Shown here in pieces: positions 17,828 through 28,200 of a DNA stretch of 64,000 bases (within the stretch, counting starts at the first letter, position 1; each line of letters starts with the position of its first letter). The stretch is from positions 273,847 through 337,846 of the forward strand of contig NZ_FNNV01000004.1 in NCBI RefSeq assembly GCF_900106745.1, read 5' to 3'. The stretch comes from Paenibacillus sp. CF384. GTDB taxonomy: Bacteria > Bacillota > Bacilli > Paenibacillales > Paenibacillaceae. Position numbers and translations under genes: made by a program. Below the pieces are notes generated by a model that ran no database searches, was not told the DNA's origin, and saw only the letters and a program-made list of their open reading frames with translations.

Positions 17828-18857
17828 GACCGTCATTGAGAATTTGAACCTGACCATCAAGGATGGATCGTTCACCGTTCTTGTCGGGCCTTCGGGCTGT
17901 GGGAAATCCACGACTCTGCGCATGGTAGCGGGGCTTGAGAAGCTGACGAGCGGGGAGATCTGGATAGACGATAAATGCGTGAACGATACGCCGCCGGGGC
18001 TGCGGGACGTGGCGATGGTTTTTCAGAACTATGCGCTGTATCCCACGATGACCGTGCGCGGCAATATCGAATTCGGCCTTAAGAATAGAGGCATTGCCAA
18101 GAGCGAGCGAGAGAAGCTGATCACGGACATTTGCGAGATTGTCGGTTTAGCTCCGCATCTGAACAAGAAACCGCAGACCTTATCCGGCGGACAACGCCAG
18201 CGGGTGGCGCTCGCTCGGGCCATGGTGAAACAGCCGAAGGTGTTCATTCTCGATGAGCCCTTGTCCAATCTGGACGCGAAGCTGCGTAACCAGATGAGAA
18301 CGGAATTGATTCAGCTGCATAAGCGCCTTGGCACGACGTTCGTCTACGTGACGCATGATCAGGTAGAAGCGATGTCGATGGGCGATGAGATCGTCGTCAT
18401 GAACAAAGGGGTGATCCAACAAGCAGATACGCCGATGAAGCTGTATCATGACCCGGCTAACCAATTCACCGCGGAGTTCATCGGAACGCCAGCCATGAAC
18501 ATGATGGATGTACGAGATATCCACGAGCTGGAGATCCAGTCATCCAGCACTGTGAGCCGTGTAGGATTCCGTCCGGAGCAGGCGCTGATCGGCGCGGCCG
18601 AAGCGGTGGAAGGCTACGACATCGAAGGCGAGATTCTAACCCGCGAGAGCCTTGGAGCGGAAAATATCTATCAGATCCAATCGCGAAGCGGCATCTTCTT
18701 CGTCAAAACCTTCCTTGCTCCGCTAGTAACTACCGCGCACGTGAAAGTCACGATTCCGTATGAGCAGCTCTATTATTTCGGGCTGAACGGAGAGAGACTG
18801 CGCGGCGTGGAGGCTCGGGCAAGCTCGAAACAATTGGCGACGGCTGGAGGCAGATGA
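17781..18857 (+). CDS. ABC transporter ATPase (UgpC/MsmX-type)
   Basis: 358 residues from ATG 17781 with AAGGAGG 10 nt upstream; longer in-frame starts inside the HAD gene lack a ribosome site. Walker A GPSGCGKST, Q-loop FQNYALYP, signature LSGGQRQRVALARA, Walker B VFILDEPLSNLD and switch His in VTHDQVEAMSMGD are all intact. The C-terminal part (about 235-358) is the regulatory MOP/TOBE-like region. It powers import by the UgpA/UgpE-like permeases and could also energise the ATPase-less importer at 4751-8309, as MsmX does in Bacillus (inference). Confidence 0.92.
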   Translation: MAKIELKQIGKKFKDETVIENLNLTIKDGSFTVLVGPSGCGKSTTLRMVAGLEKLTSGEIWIDDKCVNDTPPGLRDVAMVFQNYALYPTMTVRGNIEFGLKNRGIAKSEREKLITDICEIVGLAPHLNKKPQTLSGGQRQRVALARAMVKQPKVFILDEPLSNLDAKLRNQMRTELIQLHKRLGTTFVYVTHDQVEAMSMGDEIVVMNKGVIQQADTPMKLYHDPANQFTAEFIGTPAMNMMDVRDIHELEIQSSSTVSRVGFRPEQALIGAAEAVEGYDIEGEILTRESLGAENIYQIQSRSGIFFVKTFLAPLVTTAHVKVTIPYEQLYYFGLNGERLRGVEARASSKQLATAGGR

Positions 18858-18858
18858 C

Positions 18859-19731
18859 ATGACGGTATGGGAAAGACTGCGTCCGTATAGCATGGTCGCC
18901 CCGGCGATTATCGTATTCTCCTTGTTCTTCATCTATCCCATCTTCTACATGATCTACTTAAGCATGTTCGATTGGAATTTCGTCAGCCCGACGAAGACCT
19001 TCGTAGGCATGCAGAACTTCAAAGACCTGCTGTCGGAGCCGGATTTCCGGCAGGTACTTACGAACACGACGATTTACACGCTGCTGACGGTAACGCTGAC
19101 GACCGGAATCGCGCTGCTGCTCGCCCTATGGCTGAATCGCAAAAGCTTCTTCCACGGCTTCGTCCAAGGCGCGATCTTCAGCCCGCACATTATCTCGCTC
19201 GTGTCGATTTCCTTGCTATGGAGCTGGTTGATGGATCCCGAGTACGGGCTGCTCAACTGGGTAATCGGGCTCGTGGGTTTCGGTAAGCTGGCATGGTTGT
19301 CTCATCCTAGCACATCACTCGTCTCGCTGGTTATCGTAGCCGTATGGAAAGGACTCGGCTATAACGCGTTGGTGTTCATCGCAGGGCTGCAGAGCATCCC
19401 GCCAGATATCTTTGAAGCGGCTTCTCTGGATCGTTCGAAGCCATGGACGACGTTCAGGAAGCTGATCCTGCCGATGCTGTCGCCTTCGATTTTCTTCCTG
19501 GTGGTCATTAACATGATTGGTTCGTTCCAAGTATTCGAGACCATCGCCATTATGACGCAGGGCGGGCCGATCAACTCTACTAATACGCTGGTCTATTTCA
19601 TCTACGAGAACGGATTCCGGTTCTTCAAGATCGGTTATGCTTCTGCGGCCGGCGTCATCTTGCTGGTCATCATCGGGATTCTTACGATTATCTATTTCAA
19701 ATTACTGTCGAAGCGCGTTCATTACCGTTAA
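18859..19731 (+). CDS. UgpA-like ABC permease
   Basis: 290 residues, ATG one base after the ATPase stop, with GGAGG upstream. Six helices are expected, beginning MVAPAIIVFSLFFIYPIFYMI. The EAA loop is FEAASLDRSKPWTTFRKLILP. GPINSTNTLVYFIYENGF is typical of the UgpA/LacF branch. It forms the channel with the next permease. Confidence 0.9.
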   Translation: MTVWERLRPYSMVAPAIIVFSLFFIYPIFYMIYLSMFDWNFVSPTKTFVGMQNFKDLLSEPDFRQVLTNTTIYTLLTVTLTTGIALLLALWLNRKSFFHGFVQGAIFSPHIISLVSISLLWSWLMDPEYGLLNWVIGLVGFGKLAWLSHPSTSLVSLVIVAVWKGLGYNALVFIAGLQSIPPDIFEAASLDRSKPWTTFRKLILPMLSPSIFFLVVINMIGSFQVFETIAIMTQGGPINSTNTLVYFIYENGFRFFKIGYASAAGVILLVIIGILTIIYFKLLSKRVHYR

Positions 19732-19746
19732 GAAGAGGTGAAGCTC

Positions 19747-20670
19747 TTGAAAGCCGTAGACAATACGATCAGCGGCCCATCTATGGGGACTGCTGCTGCA
19801 AGCAGTAAGCTCAGTCATGTACGTACCCGTGAAGCGACGATCAGACGTGCAATATCTGCTTTGTTGGGCGGGTTAAATACGATTGGCCTTCTGGTGCTGG
19901 TGTTGATTTTTGCAATGCCGTTCTTTTGGATGCTCTCCACATCGCTGAAGACGTTGTCCGAGACAATGGTATTCCCGCCGCAGTGGATTCCGGTCGATCC
20001 GGTCTGGGAGAATTATTCGAAAGCGTGGAACACGGGACCTTTCCTGAACTATTTCACGAACAGCGTCATCATTGCGGTCGGCATTCTGATCCTGCAGATG
20101 ATGACGATCATTCCGGCGGCGTATGCTTTTGCCAGATATAAGTTCGTCGGTTCGGGTTTCCTGTTCGGCATCGTTATGGTGACACTGATGATTCCGGCTC
20201 AGCTGATCTTCCTGCCTGTATACCTGGAGCTGAGTGCATTCAAGCTGCTCAATACGCATCTTGGCTTGATCCTGCCCTTCGCGTCCAGCGCCTTCGGCAT
20301 CTTCCTGCTGCGGCAGGCATTCATGCAAATCTCCGATGAGCTGATCGAAGCGGCGCGACTGGATCAGGCTGCCGAATGGAAGGTCATCGTGCAGATCATG
20401 GTGCCGCTCGTGAAGCCAGTGCTGGTGACGTTCGCCTTGTTCAGCTTTATTGCGCACTGGAATGACTACTTCTGGCCGCTTGTGATGACGACTAACGAAA
20501 CAGCAAGAACGCTGCCGCTTGGCATCGCCAAGATTCGAGAAGTGGAAGGCGTTGCGACGTGGAATATTCTGATGGCCGGCAACGTGATTCTTGTCGTGCC
20601 GATCCTCATCGTATTCTTCTTATCGCAGCGGCAGATTATCAAGGCCTTCGTGTATAACGGCGTCAAATAA
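19747..20670 (+). CDS. UgpE-like ABC permease
   Basis: About 307 residues. AGAGGTG (19734-19740) fits the TTG at 19747 with 6-nt spacing; the in-frame GTG at 19738 lies within that ribosome site and is the alternative. Helices begin TIGLLVLVLIFAMPFFWMLSTSLK. The EAA loop is IEAARLDQAAEWKVIVQIMVP and the end QRQIIKAFVYNGVK is the usual UgpE/LacG C-terminus. It is the second channel subunit of the glycerol-phosphate-type importer. Confidence 0.9.
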   Translation: MKAVDNTISGPSMGTAAASSKLSHVRTREATIRRAISALLGGLNTIGLLVLVLIFAMPFFWMLSTSLKTLSETMVFPPQWIPVDPVWENYSKAWNTGPFLNYFTNSVIIAVGILILQMMTIIPAAYAFARYKFVGSGFLFGIVMVTLMIPAQLIFLPVYLELSAFKLLNTHLGLILPFASSAFGIFLLRQAFMQISDELIEAARLDQAAEWKVIVQIMVPLVKPVLVTFALFSFIAHWNDYFWPLVMTTNETARTLPLGIAKIREVEGVATWNILMAGNVILVVPILIVFFLSQRQIIKAFVYNGVK

Positions 20671-20700
20671 AATAGGAATGATGGGAAGGATGAAGTGACG

Positions 20701-21441
20701 ATGGTAAGAATTGTGGCACACCGCGGATGTTCAGGAGAGGCACCGGAGAATACGATGGCAGCATTCGAGCTGGCACTAAGCGAGCCGGCTATTCCGATGA
20801 TTGAGCTGGATGTGCATTTGTCCAAGGACGGCGTCCCTGTTGTCATTCACGATCATACGCTGGACCGTACTACGAGCGGGACAGGTCCTGTCAAAGCCTA
20901 TACGCTGGAAGAGCTGCGCCGATTCGATGCGGGGAGCAAGTTTGATCCTGCTTTTGCGGGACAGGGGATTCCGACGCTTGAGGAAGTACTGCTGCTTGCC
21001 AAAGGCTGCTGCAAGCTGCATGTGGAGCTGAAGATGCTGGCCAATGAATACGAGGGCATCGAGGAGCGGGTGATCTCGCTGATTCAGCGGCATGGCATGC
21101 AGGAGGAAGTCGTGCTCTCCTCCTTCAATCATGATTCCATGAAGCGGGCGCATGAGATCGATCCGTCGATCCCGACGGCTCTGATCTTCCTCGGCAAGCC
21201 GACGCTGCTTGCGGAGCAGCTTCGTTATACAGGCGCAACCGGCCTGTCGGTACATTACGGCTTCGTTACGCAAGAGCTGGTGGACGAGATGACGACGCTC
21301 GGCATGGATCTGGGTGTCTGGACGGTGGATGACTCGGAAGTTCTGGCGCGGATTATCGAGGCGTATCCGAATATTCGGATTACAACGAATTATCCGGATC
21401 GCGTGCTGCGCATTGTGCGTGGCGATGTCGTTAAAGCTTAG
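20701..21441 (+). CDS. Glycerophosphodiester phosphodiesterase (GlpQ/UgpQ-type)
   Basis: 246 residues from ATG 20701 (GGGAAGG about 10 nt upstream; an in-frame GTG at 20695 is closer). GDPD signature: VAHRGCSGEAPENT (catalytic His), IELDVHLSKDG (metal ligands), VVIHDHTLDRTTSG (second His), then KLHVELKM and GVWTVDDSE. Cleaves glycerophosphodiesters to glycerol-3-phosphate and an alcohol. Lacking a signal peptide, it is cytosolic like E. coli UgpQ, acting on diesters imported by the preceding transporter. It ends the operon before a strong terminator. Confidence 0.92.
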   Translation: MVRIVAHRGCSGEAPENTMAAFELALSEPAIPMIELDVHLSKDGVPVVIHDHTLDRTTSGTGPVKAYTLEELRRFDAGSKFDPAFAGQGIPTLEEVLLLAKGCCKLHVELKMLANEYEGIEERVISLIQRHGMQEEVVLSSFNHDSMKRAHEIDPSIPTALIFLGKPTLLAEQLRYTGATGLSVHYGFVTQELVDEMTTLGMDLGVWTVDDSEVLARIIEAYPNIRITTNYPDRVLRIVRGDVVKA

Positions 21442-21450
21442 TTTGATGTG

Positions 21451-21481
21451 AAAGACACGGAGGAGTTCTCCGTGTCTTTTT
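21451..21481 (+). terminator. Terminator of the ugp-like operon
   Basis: AAAGACACGGA / TCCGTGTCTTT with TTTTT tail. The same stem recurs at 21816. Confidence 0.9.
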
Positions 21482-21554
21482 CAGTTGCAGAGAAACCAAC
21501 GGTACGTCGCCACGAAGCTTGAGGGGGGATCCTTACCAACTGCATTCAAAAATT

Positions 21555-21740
21555 GTAACGGTTGTGAGCGTGGTTATTTTGCATGAAAAGGCTGTTTCTA
21601 TCCGCTAACGGTTGCCAGAGAGCTAAAGTGGCCATTTCCGAGTCGAAATCGACCACTTTACAGGAAATAAGTTCTGTCACAACCGTTAGCGGTTGAAAAG
21701 CGGATTTTTTCATGAAATAAGTACGCTGACAACCGTTAGC
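21555..21740. repeat. Inverted intergenic repeat element, copy 1
   Basis: Four units of TAACGGTTGYSAGMG...: two forward (21555, 21606; 51 bp apart) and two reverse-complement (21665-21689, 21716-21740; 51 bp apart). The forward pair faces the reverse pair, so the RNA could fold into one long hairpin. A second element with the same geometry is at 40088-40270. Confidence 0.75.
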
Positions 21741-21815
21741 GTTTGTTCTTTTGCCCGGATGGTTTGATTATGAACAAGGGAACGGCCCGCCGTCGTAACT
21801 TCTCGGCCCGTCTTG

Positions 21816-21846
21816 AAAGACACGGAATATCGTTCCGTGTCTTTTT
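21816..21846 (+). terminator. Second terminator with the same stem as 21451
   Basis: AAAGACACGGAA / TTCCGTGTCTTT with loop TATCG and TTTTT tail. Confidence 0.8.
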
Positions 21847-22225
21847 GGCGTTTGCGAGTTAATGCTGCTCTCCTGCGCCAAACCAATAACCGTCAAGAAG
21901 AAGGAACTGGAGTTCTCGGAGTTCTCGAAGAATTGGCAGATGGAGCTTTTGTTGCAGAATATCCCCGTTTCGGGAGGTTTTTTTTTTGAGAGGGACGTTT
22001 AACAGGGAAATGATAATTTTTCGACAAGAAATCACTAGTAATGTCGAATTATACGATATAATAGTTTTAACAAATGTACTAGCGCAGCATCTTAGTCTAC
22101 ATTCATAGAGATGCTTGTATATAAGGCGATATGAAAGGTCGTGATAGCGTCCGAGTTGCTGGCAACAAGCCAGTAATACTGTTTCGTGAATCGTTTCAAA
22201 CAAACTATTAATTGAGGTGTACTTT

Positions 22226-25200
22226 GTGAGTAGAACATTATCAAAATCCGTCATTATGATCATTTGTTTTACGCTTGTTTTTGGTGTGTTTTTACAGCAA
22301 AAGCAAATCGTTTCCGCCGCATCGACAGGTGCTCTGACCAGTGCTGTTCCAAATGAGCCCATCTCAGGAGCTGCGTACGGGAATGGGGTCTACGTTGCTG
22401 TAGGCTATTACGGCAAAATCCTAACGTCTGCGAACGGGCTTGATTGGCAGATTGCCGCGGATAAAACGAGACTAGACATCACCTACACAGGTGTTGCTTT
22501 TGGTAATAATGTGTTCGTTGCAGTCGGATACGACGGGACGGTGATGACGTCATCGGACGGTGCAGTTTGGACGCAGCGAGATTCTACGGTTACGAGCAGG
22601 ATTGCTAAAGTTGCTTTCGTTCCACTGACGAATCAATTTTATGCCGTTACCAGCGGAGGAACGCTGCTTTCTTCACTCGATGGCGTTACGTGGACCTCGT
22701 CTTCTGTTGAGACGAGCAATGATCTTACCTCCATCGCAGCCAGTGCGAGTACGATCGTAATCGGTGATTCCGGCGGGTACATACATACTTCCACTAATGG
22801 AACCAGTTGGTCGCATAAGAAGCTGGATAATTCGTTCTTTATCAACTCCGTCCTCTGTCTGAATGATCGTTTCTATGTAAACGATCCCTTGGGAGGGACT
22901 TATACGTTTATTAACCCTTCTGACGCAGATAGCTGGTCCAATTTGGGCACTCCTATTGGCAGCGCATCTTTTCAAGTTTTCGGCGGCCTCTATGATGGCG
23001 ACACGTATTATTTGTTCGGATACGATGGGGAGTCGTATGGTGGAGTCTTTACGTCTTCAAACGGCACAGCCTTCACGAAGGAAGCTGTAAAAACCACTAC
23101 GATGACCGCGCAAAATGGGTTCTATGCAAATGGGGTCTACATGCAGCTTGGCAACGACGGCATCGTGGTGAAAACCAAAGTAACCACTTGGGATTACGCC
23201 TACGGCGGCGTGGTGTCCGGCGTTCAATACAACGGTACGCACTACATCGCTGTCGGGAAACATGGCAACGACGGATTTATTAAATATTCGACCGATTACG
23301 TGAATTGGACCTCTGTTGCTTTGCCGCAGCGTGTTCCTGCACTGACGGCTATTACCTCCGGAATGGGGAAATACGTGGCGGTAAGCGACTCTCGGGGCAG
23401 TGTTCTCTTATCCAGTAACGGAACGACTTGGACTGTAAACCCCACGCCTGTTTCGAGGTACGGCTTCACATCAGTCACCTTCGCAAATGCCGTATTCGTG
23501 GCAGTCGATAAGATTGGATCTATTTATAGGTCGACGGACATTGGGGAAAGCTGGACATTGGTTAAATCCGATTCCAACTATAATGCGTTACGGTTTGTTA
23601 CTGGTTTAGGTGGATTTAATGCTGGCGGAGATTCAGGCTACCTTACGTCTTCAGATAGCGGTGCTACTTGGACAAGCGTTCAGTCTGTACCCACAGCAAC
23701 GACTTTTGATAAGAATAGTTCTAATTCAACGGATATTTCGATTTCGTTTACAGGTACTTTGAAGAAAATCACCATCAGCAATTATGGCAGCGATTTAATT
23801 GAAGGTATCGATTATAGCATTTCAGGCACTACGGCTACGATAAAAAAGTCATTTCTGGCCAAACTGCCTTTCGGGTGGCAAGTCATTGCCATGCACGAAA
23901 GCAGCGGCAGCCCATTCAATAGGATGGCCGTCAATGTAGTGAACACAGCTCCTTCGCTATCGCAGGTTGCGGGGGTACAGCTTCTTTCGGATGGAAAAGC
24001 ATCTTGGAGCAACGTGGCAGGGGCGTCTAGCTATGAAGTGCAACTGTATCGTAACGGCTCCATCTGGGGCAGCGCAGTCTCGGCAGCCGCCGGCAGCACG
24101 AGTGCAAATATCCTAGCCGCTATGCGCGCTGCAGGACCGGGCAGTTATACGGTCAAAGTCAAAGCGATCGGGGACACTGTGAATTACCAAGACGGTTCCC
24201 AATCGGCAGCTTCCGGCGCAGTCACGATTTATAAAACACCGACAGAGGATGGAACGGCTAATAAAGCGGGGACCACTCAGAGAGCGGATTTTAATATCGT
24301 TGTGAATGCCCAAAACGGGCCAAAAGCCACAGCGAAAGTTGGCGGCTTGAACGTTTTGCAGTCGGGCACAGATGTAACTGTAGGTAGCGGGAAAGCGACA
24401 CTTCCGATAGGGATCGCTAAGTTAACGGAAGGCGACAATTCAATTGTGATCTCGTTGAAAGATGCCTCGGGCAACTTTTCCGAAGATTTAACGGTTCATG
24501 TAACGAAGGATACGACATCACCAATAGACGCGGTAGAAGATGGAACGGCTGACAAAGCGGGGACCACTCAGACCGCTAACTTCAACATCATCGTGAACGC
24601 TGAAACAGGAGCTTCGGTGACGGCGAAAGTTGGGGGGACAAACGTCCTCCAATCCGGAGCAAACGTGGTTGCGGCAAACGGTAAAGCGACATTGCCGGTC
24701 GACCTAACGAAACTAGCGGAGGGATCCAACAGCATTGCCATTGTTGTCACGGATCAGGTGGGTAATGTTTCCGGGACTCTGACAGTAAGCGTGACGAAGG
24801 ATACGATTAGCGCAGCAAATACGGCACTAGCAATTAGTTATGGCGGCAGCGATTCAGCTGCAAGCGTAACGCAAGCGATGACGCTGCCGGTTGTCGGATT
24901 GAATGGAACGACCGTATCATGGTCTTCCAATGTTCCGGCAACGATTGGGGCGACAGGATCAGTAACACGTCCTGCATACGGAGCGGGTAATGCGACGGTA
25001 ACGTTAACTGCGACGATTAGCAAAAGCGGAATAAGCCAGACGAAAACATTTGAGCTAACCGTATTGGAGCAGGCGCCAACGGATGCGCAAGCAGTAGCCG
25101 CGGCTAAATCGGCCGTTGAGGTTGGATATGGCGGAAATGATACAGTTTCAAGTGTAACGCAAGCAGTAACACTGCCAACAACAGGGCTGCTTGGTACGAC

Positions 25201-28200
25201 AGTTACGTGGTCGTCCGATGATGCAGCAGTTATCGGAGCGACAGGTGCGGTAACGCGTCCAATCTACGGATTAGGCGACGCGACGGTAACGTTGACCGCG
25301 ACAATCACTAGAGGTGGAGCGAGCGATACCAAGACGTTCACGCTGACTGTGAAAGAGCTGCCTCAGACGGATGCGCAAGCCGTAACCGCAGCGAAAGCGG
25401 CACTGGAAGTTGGTTACGGTAGCGGCGATACGTCTGCAAGTGTAACGCAAGCCGTGACGTTGTCGGCAACAGGGCAGAACGGCGTGACCATTTCGTGGTC
25501 ATCCGATGATGCAGCAATTGATGCAACAACAGGTGCGGTAACTCGCCGGGTATATGGATCGGGTGATGCGACAGTAACGCTGACTGCGACGATTAAGAAG
25601 AATGCAGCAAACGAAACGAAGACGTTCACGCTGACGGTGCCGCAGCTGGCACAAACGGATACGCAGGCGGTAACCGCAGCGAAAGCGGCACTGGAAGTTG
25701 GTTACGGCAGCGGCGATACGTCTGCAAACGTAACGCAAGCCGTGACGTTGTCGGTAACAGGGCAGAACGGCGTGACCATTTCTTGGTCATCCGATGATGC
25801 AGCAATTGATGCAACAACAGGTGCGGTAACTCGCCCGGTATATGGATCGGGTGATTCATCGGTAACGTTGACTGCGACGATTAAGAAGAATGCAGCAAGC
25901 GAAACGAAGACGTTCACGCTGACGGTGCCGCAGCTGGCACAGACGGATGCGCAGGCGGTAACCGCAGCGAAGACGGCACTGGAAGTTGGTTACGGTAGCG
26001 GCGATACGTCTGCAAGCGTAACGCAAGCCGTGACGTTGTCGGCAACAGGGCAGAACGGCGTGACCATTTCGTGGTCATCCGATCATGCAGCCATCAACGC
26101 AACAACCGGAGCAGTTACTCGTCCGGCATACGGATCGGGCGATGCAACGGTAACGTTGACCGCGACGATCACGAAGAATGCAGTAACTGAGACCAAGACC
26201 TTTACGCTGACCGTGCCAGAGCTGGCCCAAACGGACTTGGAAGCCGTAACGGAAGCGAAGACGGCGCTGGTAGTTGGTTACGGCAGCGGCGAAACGGCTG
26301 CAAGTGTAACGCAAGCCGTGACGCTAGCGGCAACAGGATTGAAAGGAACAACAGTCACATGGTCGTCCGATCATGCAGCGATTGATGCAACGACAGGAGC
26401 AGTAACGCGTCCGGCATACGGATCGGGCGATGCGACAGTAACGCTTACCGCGTCGATCAAGAAGAATGCAGTAACTGAGTCTAAGACGTTCACGCTGACT
26501 GTACCAAAGTTGGCCCAAACGGACTTGGAAGCCGTAACGGAAGCGAAGACGGCGCTGGTAGTTGGTTACGGTAGCGGCGAAACGGCTGCAAGTGTAACGC
26601 AAGCCGTAACGCTAGCGGCATTAGGGCTGAACGGAACGACAGTCACATGGTCGTCCGATAATGCAGCAATTGATGAATCAACTGGTGCGGTAACACGTCC
26701 GGTTTACGGATCGGGCGATGCGATAGTAACGCTTACTGCGTCGATCAAGAAGAATGCAGTAACCGAGTCCAAGACGTTCACGCTGACGGTACCAAAGTTG
26801 GCTCAAACGGACTTGGAAGCTGTAACCGAAGCGAAGACGGCGCTGGTAGTTGGTTACGGCAGCGGCGAAACGGCTGCAGGTGTAACGCAAGCCGTGACGC
26901 TAGCGGCAACAGGACTGAACGGAACGACAGTCACATGGTCATCCGATAATGCAGCAATTGATGAAGCAACAGGTGCGGTAACCCGTCCGGCATACGGATC
27001 GGGCGATGCGACAGTAACGCTTACTGCGACGATCACCAAAGGCACAGCAAGCGAGACCAAGACGTTCACACTAACCGTAGTGGAGCTTGTACAGACGGAT
27101 GCGCAAGCAGTATCCGCAGCGAAATCCGCACTGGCAATCACATACGGTGCCGGAGATACAGTTACAAACGTAACGCAAGCAGTAACACTGCCAGCATCAG
27201 GACTGAACGGAACGACAGTCACATGGTCGTCCGATAATGCAGCCATCAACGCAACGACAGGTACGGTAACACGTCCAACTTACGGATCGGGCAACGCAAC
27301 GGTAACGTTGACTGCGACGATCACGAAAGGCACAGCAAGCGAGACCAAGACGTTCACGCTGACTGTAACGGAACTGACTCAAACGGATGCGCAAGCGGTA
27401 TCCGCAGCAAAATCCGCACTGGCAATCACGTACGGTGCCGGAGATACAGTTACAAACGTAACGCAAGCAGTAACACTGCCAGCATCAGGGCTGAACGGAA
27501 CGACAGTCACATGGTCGTCCGATAATGCAGCCATCAACGCAACGACAGGTGCGGTAACGCGTCCGGCATACGGATCGGGCAATGCAACGGTAACGTTGAC
27601 CGCGACGATCACGAAAGGCACAGCAAGCGAGACCAAGACGTTCACGCTGACTGTAACGGAACTGACTCAAACGGATGCGCAAGCAGTATCCGCAGCGAAA
27701 TCCGCACTGGCAATCACATACGGTGCCGGAGATACAGTTACAAACGTAACGCAAGCAGTAACACTGCCAGCATCAGGACTGAACGGAACGACAGTCACAT
27801 GGTCGTCCGATAATGCAGCCATCAACGCAACGACAGGTGCGGTAACCCGTCCAACTTACGGATCGGGCAACGCAACGGTAACGTTGACGGCGACGATCAC
27901 AAAAGGCACAGCAAGCGAGACCAAGACGTTCACGCTGACTGTAATCGAGCTGGACAATGTAACGCCGCCAGACACAACGCCACCGGCAGCACCGACAGTG
28001 AACGCAGTGGACAGCGATGACCTTGTCATCACAGGCACAGCGGAAGCGGGTTCAACGGTAACGGTAAAAGCAGGCGGAACAACGCTGGGATCGGCAGTAG
28101 CAACAGGAGGCACGTTCTCGATCACGCTGACGGCAGCTCTACCTACAGCTACAGAGCTTGAGGTAACGGCAACGGATGCAGCAAACAATGTAAGTCCAGC

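Larger units (their letters stand above)
21442..22225. other. 784-bp non-coding interval before the giant surface protein
   Basis: Holds, in order, the operon terminator (21451), an inverted repeat element (21555-21740), a second terminator with the same stem (21816), a small hairpin CCCG-TTT-CGGG followed by a run of ten T (21978-21987), and a TATAAT (22057-22062) without an obvious -35. The 160 nt from there to the GTG start form a leader with a CTGG...CCAG stem but no riboswitch class I recognise. I see no gene. Confidence 0.6.

Noticed and set aside
22060..22225. Riboswitch in the leader of the giant surface gene
   Set aside because: I compared it by eye with the cyclic-di-GMP-I class and found no matching conserved core; only a generic stem is visible.
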